From Bifidobacterium colobi (GTDB lineage: Bacteria > Actinomycetota > Actinomycetes > Actinomycetales > Bifidobacteriaceae): a stretch of DNA of 64,000 nucleotides. How positions within the stretch are numbered: position 1 is the stretch's first letter; every line of letters begins with the position of its first letter. The translations under genes and the position numbers were made by a program. The DNA is taken from the NCBI RefSeq assembly GCF_018555455.1, contig NZ_JAFEJU010000002.1, positions 186,001 through 250,000 on the forward strand, written 5' to 3'. The notes below the pieces were generated by a model. The model was given only the letters and a program-made list of their open reading frames with translations. It was not told the origin of the DNA and searched no databases. Below are positions 42,871 to 52,621 of this stretch, one piece after another.

Positions 42871-45480
42871 ATGCCCGGATCGAATCTGACCCGTGTTGAG
42901 GCCGAAGAGCGCAAGGCCGTAGTCGAAGCGCCGATCCACTACCATGTGGATCTTGATCTTACGGTCGGCCCGAAGAACTTCGGTTCCAAGGCCCTGATCT
43001 GCTTCAATGCAGAAGAAGGCTCCTCGACCTTCCTTGACCTGATCGCCGACGAAGTGACCGCCATCGAACTGAACGGCGAGAAGCTCGACCCGGCCGCTGT
43101 CTACAAGGACAGCCGCATCGAACTCAATCATTTGAAGGCCAAGAACGAGGTCACGGTCACCGCACTGTGCCGCTACTCCACCACCGGTGAAGGCCTGCAC
43201 CGTTCGGTCGACCCGTCCGACGGCAACATCTACCTGTACTCCCAGTTCGAAGTGCCGGACGCTCGCCGCGTCTACGCTGTGTTCGACCAGCCTGACCTGA
43301 AGGCCACCTTCGAATTCAAGGTGCTCGCCCCGCAAAGCTGGATCGTAACCTCCAACATGCCGACCTCCAGCGTGGAAGACGATGCGCGCGAAACCTTGGA
43401 CGGCACCCTGGGCGAGAAGCCGAACGAGTCCAGCCGCCTGTGGATCTTCGAGCCGACCCCGGTCATGAGCTCCTACCTGACCGCCATCTGCGCCGGCCCG
43501 TACGCCGAATGGCACACCGAATACCACAATGAAGACGGCCGCATCGTGCCGATGGCACAGTACTGCCGCCAATCCCTGGCCGAGGCGTTCGCCAAGGACG
43601 TGGACTACCTGTTCGACATCACCAAGAAGGGCTTCGCCTTCTACGCCAAGACCTGGGGCGTGCCGTACCCGTACGCCAAGTACGACCAGATCTACGTGCC
43701 GGAATACAACGCCGGCGCCATGGAGAACATCGGCATGGTCACCATCCGCGACTCCTACGTGTTTGAATCCAAGGTGACTGACGCTCTGGCCGAACGCCGC
43801 GTGGTGACCGTACTGCACGAGCTCGCCCACATGTGGTTCGGCGACTACGTGACCATGAAGTGGTGGAACGACCTGTGGCTCAACGAGTCCTTCGCGGAAT
43901 TCACCTCCACGCTGGCCACCGCTGAAGCCACCGAATGGCATGACGCTTGGGCCACCTTCTGCTCCGGCGAGAAGAGCTGGGCGCTGCGCCAGGATCAGCT
44001 GCCCACCACCCATCCGATCGTGGCACCGATCAACGATCTCAACGACACCTACGTGAACTTCGATGGCATCACCTATGCCAAGGGCGCTTCCGTATTGAAG
44101 CAGCTGGCATTCTACGTGGGCCGCGAACAGTTCTTCCAGGGCATTCACAACTACCTGAACCGTCACGCCTACTCCAACGCCACCCTGGCCGACCTGCTGG
44201 GCGAACTGGAGAAGACCTCCGGCCGCGATCTGAAGGCATGGAGCGCCAAGTGGCTGGAGGAATCCGGCATCAACACCATCGCCTCCGCCGTGAACGAAAC
44301 GGCTGACGGCACCATCGCCGAGCTTAAGCTCACCCAGACCGCCTCCGAAGAGCATCCGGTGCTGCGCCCGCATCGTTTGGCCATCGGCTTCTACAATGAA
44401 GACGCGGCCACCGGCAAGATCGTGCGCACCGAGCAGTTCGAACTCGACGTTGACGGCGAAACCACCATCGTGGAATCCGCCGCAGGCAAGCAGCGTCCGG
44501 CACTGATCTTGGTGAATGATGACGATCTGACCTACACCAAGATTCGCTTCGACGCCGAATCCCAGGCCTTCGCCGAAGCCAACCTGCACCGCTTCGATGA
44601 TGCGCTGGCTCGCGCCGTGACCTGGCTGGCCTTCTGGGATATGACCCGCGACGGCGAATTCCCGGCCGAACGTTTCGTGGACATGACCCTGCGCCTGCTG
44701 GCCACCGAAACCGAATCCACCACGTTCCGTTACGCGCTGGCTTGCATGAGCACCACCGCCCACCACTATGTGGCACCGGCCCGCCGTGAGGAAGTGCTGC
44801 GCCACGTGGCCGCCGAACTGTGGAAGCTGGCCAACGCCGCCGAAGCCGGTTCGGACAACCAGTTCCAGCTCATCACCGCCTACCTCGGCTACGGTGAGGA
44901 AGGCGACGAAGCATTCGCCGCCAACGCACATGGTCTGCTTGATGGTACGGTGACCCTGCCCGGTCTTGAGATCGACAACAACTTCACTTGGACCATCGTG
45001 CAGTCGCTCACCTCCGTGAACGCCATGAGCGATGATGAAGTGGAAGCGCAGCTGGCCAAGAAGGATTCCATTGTGAACCGCGAGTTCGCGCTTGGTGCCC
45101 GCGCCGCACGCCCGACCGTCGAAGCCAAGGAATGGGCTTGGGATCAGGCGCTCAATAACGATGAGCTGACCAACTCCCAGCTCGAGGCTGTGGCCCGTGG
45201 CTTCTCCGCCACCCCGAACACCGAACTGGCCGAGCCGTTCGCCGCCAAGTACTTCGAAACCGTGGACTGGGTCTGGGCCAACAAGACCTACCACATGGCC
45301 GAAGCGCTGCTCAACGGTCTCTACCCGGGTTACGCGGATCCGGCCACGCTCACCAAGCTCGGTGACGCATGGCTTGAGGAGCACTTCGCCGCCGACAACG
45401 CTCTGAAGCGTCTGATCATCGAGAACGTGGCATCCTCGCACCGCACCCTCAAGGTGCGCGACTACAACGCCGCCCTGTAA
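42871..45480 (+). CDS. pepN: Aminopeptidase N (M1 family)
   Basis: An 869-residue cytoplasmic zinc aminopeptidase. ATG 42871 follows AAAGGAAC; the frame reaches back to TTG 42853. The exopeptidase signature GAMEN lies near residue 285 and the zinc site HELAHMWFGDYV with NESFAEF (HExxH-x18-E) near 315-345. Length and domain layout match actinobacterial PepN: beta-sandwich, thermolysin-like catalytic domain, helical C-terminal domain. Codon use is strongly biased, as in highly expressed genes. It is a single-gene unit with its own terminator. Confidence 0.95.
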   Translation: MPGSNLTRVEAEERKAVVEAPIHYHVDLDLTVGPKNFGSKALICFNAEEGSSTFLDLIADEVTAIELNGEKLDPAAVYKDSRIELNHLKAKNEVTVTALCRYSTTGEGLHRSVDPSDGNIYLYSQFEVPDARRVYAVFDQPDLKATFEFKVLAPQSWIVTSNMPTSSVEDDARETLDGTLGEKPNESSRLWIFEPTPVMSSYLTAICAGPYAEWHTEYHNEDGRIVPMAQYCRQSLAEAFAKDVDYLFDITKKGFAFYAKTWGVPYPYAKYDQIYVPEYNAGAMENIGMVTIRDSYVFESKVTDALAERRVVTVLHELAHMWFGDYVTMKWWNDLWLNESFAEFTSTLATAEATEWHDAWATFCSGEKSWALRQDQLPTTHPIVAPINDLNDTYVNFDGITYAKGASVLKQLAFYVGREQFFQGIHNYLNRHAYSNATLADLLGELEKTSGRDLKAWSAKWLEESGINTIASAVNETADGTIAELKLTQTASEEHPVLRPHRLAIGFYNEDAATGKIVRTEQFELDVDGETTIVESAAGKQRPALILVNDDDLTYTKIRFDAESQAFAEANLHRFDDALARAVTWLAFWDMTRDGEFPAERFVDMTLRLLATETESTTFRYALACMSTTAHHYVAPARREEVLRHVAAELWKLANAAEAGSDNQFQLITAYLGYGEEGDEAFAANAHGLLDGTVTLPGLEIDNNFTWTIVQSLTSVNAMSDDEVEAQLAKKDSIVNREFALGARAARPTVEAKEWAWDQALNNDELTNSQLEAVARGFSATPNTELAEPFAAKYFETVDWVWANKTYHMAEALLNGLYPGYADPATLTKLGDAWLEEHFAADNALKRLIIENVASSHRTLKVRDYNAAL

Positions 45481-45544
45481 TCGCTGTTCTCACGGCTTCC
45501 CCTCATGAGGAGCCGTCTGCCTTTACATAGGCAAAAGCTATGTA

Positions 45545-45580
45545 GGGGGCAAAGTTGCATTTTTTTGCAACTTTGCCCCC
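45545..45580 (+). terminator. Terminator after pepN
   Basis: GGGGGCAAAGTTGCA (45545-45559) pairs perfectly with TGCAACTTTGCCCCC (45566-45580) around six T. It lies about 65 bases after the pepN stop; a smaller hairpin (ACGGCTTCC with GGAGCCGT) precedes it near 45493-45515. Confidence 0.75.
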
Positions 45581-45774
45581 CTAGAGAACTATCGTCAGCA
45601 AGAAGATTCCCCTCTTTGAGGGAAGCCGTTGCCAAGGCGAGTGAGGGGATCTATCGCCAGAACTGTAGTCCACATACCAAAAGAAAACCCGCAACCAATC
45701 CTCAACGGCGTATCCTCGCTCAAGGTTGGCGATATGCCGGCCTGAACAAGCAAAGGATCGTGAAGGATACGAGG

Positions 45775-46668
45775 ATGATTGCGGGTTTTTCCATACTTTC
45801 ACTGCTGCTGATTCTGCTCGCTGGCATCGGCGCCGGATTCGTAGGCTACGCGGTGGGCGCATCCTCCCTGGTCTCATACCCGGCATTGCTCGCATTCGGC
45901 ATTCCGCCGGTGCTCGCTAACGCTTCGAACACGGTCGGCGTGGTCGGCACCGGCATCGGCGGTGTGATGGGTGCGCGCCGCGAACTCAAAGGCCAGACTT
46001 TGCGCGTGGTCACCTATGTGGCCATCGGTGCCATCGGCGGAATCATCGGTGCATACCTGCTGTTGGAACTCGATCCCAAGGTGTTCGAATTCGCAGCCCC
46101 CGCATTGATTTTGTTCAGTTCGTTGATCATTGCCGTTAATCCGCGCGGCCGCATGCAAGCCAAGCAGGCCGCCGCCGATGCCGCAGCCCAGCTGCATCAT
46201 ATGAACGCCGCCGCGCAAGCCACCAAAACCGAGCCGATTGCCGAACAGCATGAGGCGGAAGACAAGGCGGCACGATTGTCCGTTGACCAACCAGTGCAAC
46301 CCATGAATAAGGACTCATGGTGGGTGTGGATCGGCGTATGGGCGGTGGCCATCTACTCTGGCTATTTCGGCGCCGGCGCTGGCACATGCGCGCTCGCTGT
46401 ATTGGATGCCGCAAAAATCGGACCATTCCATAAAATCAACGCGTTGAAAACCCTGATCGGTACAGGTGCGAACATCACTGCATCCGTGGTGTTCATCGTG
46501 CGCGGTGCCGTTGATTGGCCGGCAGCCATCATGTTGTGCATCGGATGTTTCATCGGCGGCTATATTGCTCCGCCCATCACCCGTAAGATTCCGGCGAACA
46601 TCATGCGTGCCGCCGCCGTGATCGCCGGCATTGTGCTCACCATCGATCTCGCATTGAAAACCTACTAG
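45775..46668 (+). CDS. TSUP-family sulfite/anion permease (DUF81)
   Basis: A 297-residue membrane protein. I take ATG 45775, eight bases after AAGGA; the open frame reaches back to 45505 but lacks membrane segments there. Eight membrane segments in two halves are separated by a hydrophilic loop (about residues 125-180). The TSUP pattern is visible in both halves (GIPPVLANASNTVG near 40-55 and KINALKTLIGTGANITAS near 220). Family members export or take up sulfite, sulfonates or related anions; the substrate here is unknown. Confidence 0.85.
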   Translation: MIAGFSILSLLLILLAGIGAGFVGYAVGASSLVSYPALLAFGIPPVLANASNTVGVVGTGIGGVMGARRELKGQTLRVVTYVAIGAIGGIIGAYLLLELDPKVFEFAAPALILFSSLIIAVNPRGRMQAKQAAADAAAQLHHMNAAAQATKTEPIAEQHEAEDKAARLSVDQPVQPMNKDSWWVWIGVWAVAIYSGYFGAGAGTCALAVLDAAKIGPFHKINALKTLIGTGANITASVVFIVRGAVDWPAAIMLCIGCFIGGYIAPPITRKIPANIMRAAAVIAGIVLTIDLALKTY

Positions 46669-46870
46669 ACGCAGCGTGCGACCTTGCGTGCCGAGTGGGT
46701 CAGTTGGTCGAGCGGTCTGTGTGTGGCGGGGCGGTGCTCGGTCTGTGTGTGGCGGGGCGGTCGGTCGCTTGGTCTGTGTGGGGCGGTGCTCGGGCTGCGT
46801 GGGGTGGGCTGCTCGGTTTCCCTCGATCTTCGGCCGGTATCTGCTCGGTATCTGCCGGGTATCTGATTGT

Positions 46871-46958
46871 CATCTGCTTCGTTGATGCGTTTTTCCATGT
46901 CAATGCGCCAGAATCGTTGGAATTCCGCCATATTTTTATCTGCCTGGTATTTGCTTGA
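46871..46958. repeat. 88-bp direct repeat, copy 1
   Basis: Starts CATCTGCTTCGTTGATGCG and matches 47451-47538 with about half a dozen differences. On the minus strand it encodes AEFQRFWRIDMEKRINEAD. Confidence 0.75.
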
Positions 46959-47324
46959 ATGATGAAATGAGCCAGTTTCGGTGGGTATCGTGTGTGATTA
47001 GCGATTTCTGGTTCGGTTGGCTGTTTCTTCCGTGATCTGCCGGTCGTCTCTTTTGTTAGTTGTCGATTCGTCTGATGTCGAAGTGCCATGTTGTGCCCGT
47101 GCTGCTTCGCTGGGCATTGTTAGGGGAAACGCGCATGATGGTATTGGGACAAGGTTTGGCCTTTTAACTACGTTGAGAGCGTCCAATGAAGTCGTCCGGG
47201 CATGTCATGGATTATGGCTTCGCTGAGCGGTTCTCATTGAAGCCCTGACCCCATAAGTTGGCACGTTGACTTCACTGACGGCTTTCAGCGAAGTCATAAG
47301 GCCAGCACTTGGAATTCGGTCTTC

Positions 47325-47358
47325 ACTTAACATGCATTCGAACTTAACATGCATTCGA
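47325..47358. repeat. 17-bp perfect tandem duplication
   Basis: ACTTAACATGCATTCGA occurs twice in direct succession. Confidence 0.85.
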
Positions 47359-47450
47359 AAACCTACCAGATCGCGAGAGACACCTGCCAGATGGCGATTG
47401 GCGTATGGGACACACGGTTTTTCGTTCAGTACTTGCTCGGTATCTGCTCG

Positions 47451-47538
47451 GTATCTGCTTCGTTGATGCGTTTTTCCATGTCAATGCGTCAGAATCGTTG
47501 GAATTCCGCCAAAATTTTATCTGCCTCATATTTGCCTG
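47451..47538. repeat. 88-bp direct repeat, copy 2
   Basis: Second copy of the repeat at 46871-46958; the Trp codon of copy 1 is TGA here on the minus strand. Confidence 0.75.
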
Positions 47539-47736
47539 AGCTTGAGCGAGGGTGACGGTCGGGGCTGATGTGCACACGATTATGCACGCAATTATGCGCG
47601 CGATTGTGCATGTAGGTGCATATGTGATTGCGTGTAACTGTGGGTAGCTCTGTGCGCGATTGCACGCTGCGGTAATCTTGTGCGGTAGACCGGTACGAAA
47701 AGCAGGAACGGCAAGGCTGTTGGAAGAAGGACGTTG

Positions 47737-50700
47737 ATGACTGGGCAGTGGGGTGCGATACGCTTCAACGGCAGGTTCCGCGATTATCAGCAGCATATAT
47801 TGAACAATGCGGATCGCTATTTTGCCGATGGTCATGTGCATATCGTGGCACCGCCCGGCAGCGGGAAAACCATTCTGGGATTGGAATTGATTCGCCGGCG
47901 AGGTGAAGCGGCCCTGATTCTTTCGCCCACGATTGCGATTGCCAATCAATGGTTGGATCGATTCGCAAGTCATTTCACGCTGGCTGATACAGCTGATTCA
48001 GCTGATACAGCCGATTCGTCTGATACAGCCGATGCGCCGGCTGATACTGCGACGGAGGCTTTGGGTGATTCGCCGCAAACTGGCAATCGAGAGAATCCGC
48101 TGACCGCTATGACTTCCGCGGATTTACGTCATCCGAACATGCTGACCTCGGTAACCTATCAGGCGCTGCATGCCGCGGTCAGTGAAACGCACCAGGGCGC
48201 AGCCACGCAAGCACAGCAGCAAGCAACGCAGCAGGGCGCAGCCACACAAGCACAGCAGCAAACACAGCAGCAGTCGCAGGCGCTCGCCGCTCTTGTCGAT
48301 TGCATCATCGCATCCGGCATCCGCACGATTTGCTTGGACGAGGCGCACCACCTGCGCCGCGAATGGCAGAAAGTGTTGGAAGCGTTTGTCGCCGCGCTGA
48401 GCTCTCGGTTGAGCTCTCGGTCGAGCCAGCAATCGAGCTCTCGGCCGAGCCAGCAATCGAGCTCGCAGTTACGCGATGATTCGCGCACCGCCGGCCCCCT
48501 GATGATCATCGCGCTGACGGCCACACCGCCTTATGATGCCAAAACGGCGGAATGGGAACGTTACATCGCTGTGTGCGGCGATATTGATGAGGAAATCGCC
48601 ACCCCTGAACTGGTCAAGCAGGGCAATCTGTGCCCGCATCAGGATTTTGTGATGCTGAACTATCCGACTCCGAGCGAAACCGCGGCGATACAACGGTATC
48701 GCGTCAAAGTTGCCAAAGTCGTCGAATCGATTATCGACAGTGATCTGTTCGCGCGCATCATCGCCGCTGCCGGCATCGCCGCCGACGGCAGTCAACAGCA
48801 GATTCCCGAAGCCCTCTATAACTATCCCGATGAATACTGCGCGCTGATGATTCTGATGAGCAAGCGACGGGATATGGCAGTTCCTCAACGGCTTATGCAG
48901 CTGATCACGGTAAAGCGCACGTTGCCTGAATACCGTGTGCGATACGCGCAGCAAGCATTCCAATTTGTAATCCGTACGCCTGAACTGTTCGGTAAATCGC
49001 TGTCTGATGAGTTGAAGAAGGAGCTCACTCGGCTGGGTGTTACGGATCGTGGGCAAGTCGCACTGTTGAATGATGATGCCACGATGCGCCAGTTGGTTTC
49101 GTCGGCCGGCAAGCTTGATTCGATTGTGCGCATCGTACGCCATGAGAGCGCGGCAATGGGGGAGCGGCTACGACTGCTGGTGCTCACTGATTACATTCGT
49201 GCCGATGCCAAACGTATGATCGGCAGCAGTCAGCCCATTACGCGCATGGGCATTGTGCCTATTTTCGAAACGTTGCGCAGAGCAATGCAGAAAACGCACG
49301 AAACGCCAACGCAAGAAACGTCAACACACGAGACATCTGCGCCGCAGCCCAGCATCGCCGCGGTTTCCGGCAGCCTCACCATACTGCCAACCGCATTGCA
49401 AGCTGAGGCATCCCGCCGCGCCGCTACGTATGGTGTAGTCGCACGATTCAAGCCGTTGAATGACGAACGCTATTGTGAGACTGATTTGGGGGCGTCGAAT
49501 GGTGTGAAAATCGCGGTGATTACCGAACTGTTCGAAGCGGGACTGATTCAAGTGCTGATTGGTACGAAATCCTTGCTGGGTGAGGGCTGGGATTCACCGA
49601 GTATCAATACGCTGGTTTTGGCTAGCACGGTCGGCTCGTTCATGCTGACTAATCAGATGCGCGGGCGCGCCATTCGCGCTGTGGGCGCGGATCCAAACAA
49701 GGTGGCCAATGTGTGGCACTTGGCAACTGTGGAGCCGGAACATGTGGATGACAGTGCGATAAGGGAGGCGGCGCATGATTATCTCGATCCGCCAGATACG
49801 CGTGAGATTCACGGCGCGGATTTTGCTATGCTCACCCGCCGCTTTAACTGTTTTATTGGTCCGTCGTATGTGAATCGCACTATCGAAAGTGGTATTGAAC
49901 AGCTTGACGCCTTCAATCCGCCTTTCGACCGCAACGGTATAGAACGTATTAATGGCATTATGCTGCGGCGCAGTGCCGACCGCGGGCGTACGGCTGAGCT
50001 TTGGCGTGATGCTGTGGATGCCACTGAAACCGGCGGACGCGTCACCCAAGCCGTGCAGGTGGAGCAGCCTACTGCGCCGCGTGAGGCGATACTGTTGCAA
50101 TCGTTGAAAATCGTGGTGTTGGGTGTGCTTTGGTATATCGCGAACCTGTTATTCAGGATTGGTTTGGGTATTGATGATGGCACCGGCACGCTGGGCGTGG
50201 CGCTTTGTACGGCGGCCATGTTCGTAGTGCCCGTTGGCAGGGCGGTGATGCGTTGGTGGTCATTGATGACGCCGAAACGTACGATATTCGCGCTTTCATG
50301 CGCCATGCTGAATGCGTTGCGTGAGATGGGTGTAATCGCCAGTGCGGAAGCAGTGAGCACTATTGATGAGGTGTCGCTCGATGACAAGGATGATTCGACT
50401 GCGCTGCGCGTCATGCTGATTGGTGGTTCGCGGCGTGAGCAGGTTCTCTTTGCCAAGGCTATGACCGAACTGCTAGCTCCTATTGGTAATCCGAGGTACG
50501 TGATTATCGGTAAAGAGTGGGGCGTGCGCACGTATGGGGTGAGTTTTGCATGCCCGGCTGTGTTTGCGCGCCGACAGCAGGATGTAGACGCATTACGACG
50601 GCATTTGAATCGGAGTCTCACACATTGCGAGTTGATTTATACTCATACGGAGGAAGGCCGGCGCATACTATTGCGCTGCCGTGTTCGTTCCTTCCTGAAT

Positions 50701-50742
50701 CTCGACCAGCACATGCTGCGCAGGCTCACCACGACGGCATGA
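47737..50742 (+). CDS. SF2 DEAD/DEAH helicase with C-terminal membrane hairpin
   Basis: A 1001-residue protein; ATG 47737 follows AGAAGG by six bases. SF2 motifs: Walker A APPGSGKT (about 40-47), DEAH in CLDEAHHL, TATPP, GTKSLLGEGWDSPSIN and QMRGRAIR. Low-complexity insertions rich in Ala/Asp/Thr, Gln and Ser lie at about 85-110, 150-185 and 225-248. Two hydrophobic segments near 790-810 and 821-840 are unusual for a helicase and suggest membrane attachment. A further mixed domain follows. It could be an anti-phage or DNA-uptake-related helicase; neighbours do not settle this. Confidence 0.75.
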   Translation: MTGQWGAIRFNGRFRDYQQHILNNADRYFADGHVHIVAPPGSGKTILGLELIRRRGEAALILSPTIAIANQWLDRFASHFTLADTADSADTADSSDTADAPADTATEALGDSPQTGNRENPLTAMTSADLRHPNMLTSVTYQALHAAVSETHQGAATQAQQQATQQGAATQAQQQTQQQSQALAALVDCIIASGIRTICLDEAHHLRREWQKVLEAFVAALSSRLSSRSSQQSSSRPSQQSSSQLRDDSRTAGPLMIIALTATPPYDAKTAEWERYIAVCGDIDEEIATPELVKQGNLCPHQDFVMLNYPTPSETAAIQRYRVKVAKVVESIIDSDLFARIIAAAGIAADGSQQQIPEALYNYPDEYCALMILMSKRRDMAVPQRLMQLITVKRTLPEYRVRYAQQAFQFVIRTPELFGKSLSDELKKELTRLGVTDRGQVALLNDDATMRQLVSSAGKLDSIVRIVRHESAAMGERLRLLVLTDYIRADAKRMIGSSQPITRMGIVPIFETLRRAMQKTHETPTQETSTHETSAPQPSIAAVSGSLTILPTALQAEASRRAATYGVVARFKPLNDERYCETDLGASNGVKIAVITELFEAGLIQVLIGTKSLLGEGWDSPSINTLVLASTVGSFMLTNQMRGRAIRAVGADPNKVANVWHLATVEPEHVDDSAIREAAHDYLDPPDTREIHGADFAMLTRRFNCFIGPSYVNRTIESGIEQLDAFNPPFDRNGIERINGIMLRRSADRGRTAELWRDAVDATETGGRVTQAVQVEQPTAPREAILLQSLKIVVLGVLWYIANLLFRIGLGIDDGTGTLGVALCTAAMFVVPVGRAVMRWWSLMTPKRTIFALSCAMLNALREMGVIASAEAVSTIDEVSLDDKDDSTALRVMLIGGSRREQVLFAKAMTELLAPIGNPRYVIIGKEWGVRTYGVSFACPAVFARRQQDVDALRRHLNRSLTHCELIYTHTEEGRRILLRCRVRSFLNLDQHMLRRLTTTA

Positions 50743-50878
50743 TGGATGGCGTTGTGGCTGGGGTTGTTGCCGGACGCATTATGGAAGTATGCTTGGCTTT
50801 TGCAGGGGTTCTTTTGCAATGAAGCGCTTCGAAGTAATTGGCCGATGATGGTATGAGTCGAATGGAAGGGTTGCAGAG

Positions 50879-52591
50879 ATGAAGAGATCGGTTCTTTCTG
50901 TGTGTTCGGGGGTGTTGGCGGTTTGCGTGTTGCTGGTGTTGTCGCCGTCGGCGCGTGCTGATGACATGGGTGGTTTGTGGCCGGTCAAGGACGGTGCGGT
51001 CGTCGCGGCGCATGAGGCGGGGCTGGATGGTTCGGGGGTGAAGATCGGCGTGTACGATACGCAGGTGGTCTCGGATTACCCGGGGTTGTCGGATGCGAAT
51101 GTGAAGTACCAAGTTGGGTCTTTCCGCGATGCCGATAATCAGCCGGCCAAGTGTGTGTTGGATGATGGTGAGCTGCAGGCGACTGCCACGTCCAAGGAGA
51201 GTGGTGATTATTCGTCTCATGGAACGCACATGCTTCTGTGGCTTTTGGGTAATGGCAGGAGCTGGGACGGGAGCCAGGGGATAACCGGCTTGGTGCCAAA
51301 AGCGGACGTTCTATTCGTCACAGGTGGACGCGGAGGAGTTGGAATTAATTTAAATGTTCCGTGTAAGGGAATGGTAGGAATTGACACTGATAAAGATGTT
51401 GGCTATCTGGTTAATTCAGGGGTGCGAATCATCAATATGTCGAACATTGGTAGTTTAGGAGATTATGGCTACAACGGGATGCTCCAGGCTCTGCGCAATG
51501 GTGTGATTATTGTGTCTGGTCGTTCGAATGACACCGAGACTGATCCGACGGTTGATGGTAGTAGTGCGGATGCGCTGACCGGTGATCCGAGGTTTTGGAG
51601 TTCTTTTCCTGGTGTGTTGCGGAATAATGAGGTTGGTCCGGATGGTGGTATCGCCAGCATCTCAGATGTGGCGGATGCAAATGTGAATATTTTATCCCCG
51701 GGGGATAAGACGCTTGTTCCAAGTGTGACTTCAAAAAAGATATCAATCGATTCTGGTGGCACGTCGACTGGTGCTGCTGTGTTGTCGGGGTATCTGGCGT
51801 TGGCGGTGCAGCGGTGGCCGGAGGCCACGGGCAATCAGATCCTGCAGTCGCTGGTGCGCAACACGAAGGGCAATGACTCGGGGGAGCCGCGGTTGGATCC
51901 TGGGCATAAGCGTGGTTTCGGCCAGGTGGATCCGGCGAGGCTCCTGTCGGTGGATCCGACGCAGTATCCGGACGTCAATCCGATTCTGGAGGCGCAGGTG
52001 ACGGCGGCGGCGAGGCTGAAGGACGACCGTTCGAAGTGGTACACGCAGGATTGCTCGAAGAACGCCGAAGGCATCGGGAATGTTCTTGATGATATCCAGA
52101 TTCCTTGCCAGGCTGGTGAGATTGGTCGGGAGTATGAGCGTCAGAAGGCGGCGTGGGCGAAGGTGGAGGAGTGCCGTGCCGGTGGTGGTTCGGATTGCAT
52201 GAGGTACTCGGCGACGGCCACCGCCGGGCAGGCCGAGGATGAGTCGCGCAAGGGGTCCGGGTCGGATGGTGCGGTGGATGAGTCTGGGGTGTCCGCGGTT
52301 CCGTCGTGGCTGTGGGTTGGTGTCGGTGTGGCTGGTGCCGTGGTCGTGGTCGGCGGCGTCGTGCTGGCGGTGGTGTTGTCGCGGCGCGGCAGGCGCAGGC
52401 CTCGTCCGGGGGTTAGTGCGGCCGCGGGCCCGTTGCCGTATGGCGGTCCGGTGCCGGGCGCTTATCCGCGGTCGTATCCGCAACGGTCGTATCCGCAGCA
52501 GTATCCTGTTCCGGTTCAGTCTCCGGTTCAGGCTCCTCAGGCGCCTGAGCAGCAGATTCAGCGGCTTCGTGAACGTCAGCAACCGCGCTGA
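50879..52591 (+). CDS. Mycosin-like S8 serine protease (accessory copy)
   Basis: A 570-residue protein with a signal peptide (about 1-27, ending SARA), a subtilisin domain with Asp60 (GVYDTQV), His114 (SSHGTHML) and Ser296 (GGTSTGAAV), then a charged region, one membrane segment near 475-500 and a Pro/Gln-rich cytoplasmic tail. The layout matches MycP proteases of ESX systems except for the longer tail. The usual oxyanion-hole Asn motif is altered (VSGRSNDT). Bases ~51330-51480 are clearly more AT-rich than the rest, suggesting a recombined segment. It is 30 bases upstream of an unknown gene. Confidence 0.8.
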   Translation: MKRSVLSVCSGVLAVCVLLVLSPSARADDMGGLWPVKDGAVVAAHEAGLDGSGVKIGVYDTQVVSDYPGLSDANVKYQVGSFRDADNQPAKCVLDDGELQATATSKESGDYSSHGTHMLLWLLGNGRSWDGSQGITGLVPKADVLFVTGGRGGVGINLNVPCKGMVGIDTDKDVGYLVNSGVRIINMSNIGSLGDYGYNGMLQALRNGVIIVSGRSNDTETDPTVDGSSADALTGDPRFWSSFPGVLRNNEVGPDGGIASISDVADANVNILSPGDKTLVPSVTSKKISIDSGGTSTGAAVLSGYLALAVQRWPEATGNQILQSLVRNTKGNDSGEPRLDPGHKRGFGQVDPARLLSVDPTQYPDVNPILEAQVTAAARLKDDRSKWYTQDCSKNAEGIGNVLDDIQIPCQAGEIGREYERQKAAWAKVEECRAGGGSDCMRYSATATAGQAEDESRKGSGSDGAVDESGVSAVPSWLWVGVGVAGAVVVVGGVVLAVVLSRRGRRRPRPGVSAAAGPLPYGGPVPGAYPRSYPQRSYPQQYPVPVQSPVQAPQAPEQQIQRLRERQQPR

Positions 52592-52621
52592 CGGCTGGCG
52601 TTGTCGGCGTGAGGTGTTGCT

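Larger units (their letters stand above)
46669..47736. other. Repeat-rich 1-kb region without a convincing gene
   Basis: Bases 46690-46800 are a GT/GC-rich stretch of repeated TGTGTGGCGGGGCGGT-like units. Two 88-base direct repeats (46871-46958, 47451-47538), a 17-bp tandem repeat (47325-47358) and three 12-bp units (47577-47612) follow. Both 88-base repeats, read on the minus strand, share a peptide-like phrase (AEFQRF then RIDMEKRINEAD); it is interrupted by TGA in one copy. I infer gene debris or a dispersed element. Confidence 0.5.

Noticed and set aside
40620..42914. Long minus-strand open frame opposite RNase J and dapA
   Set aside because: Shadow of highly biased plus-strand genes; it spans gene ends and a terminator.
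42772..45441. Very long minus-strand open frame opposite pepN
   Set aside because: It is the mirror of the strongly biased pepN codons; the protein is Gly/His/Val-rich without motifs, while the plus strand encodes a clear aminopeptidase.
45505..45774. Upstream extension of the TSUP permease
   Set aside because: The extension overlaps the pepN terminator hairpin and has no membrane or signal features; ATG 45775 has a good ribosome site.
46665..46931. Small minus-strand gene of 88 codons
   Set aside because: Its second half is a low-complexity Pro/Arg/Thr tract and its start lies in the 88-bp repeat that carries a stop in the other copy.
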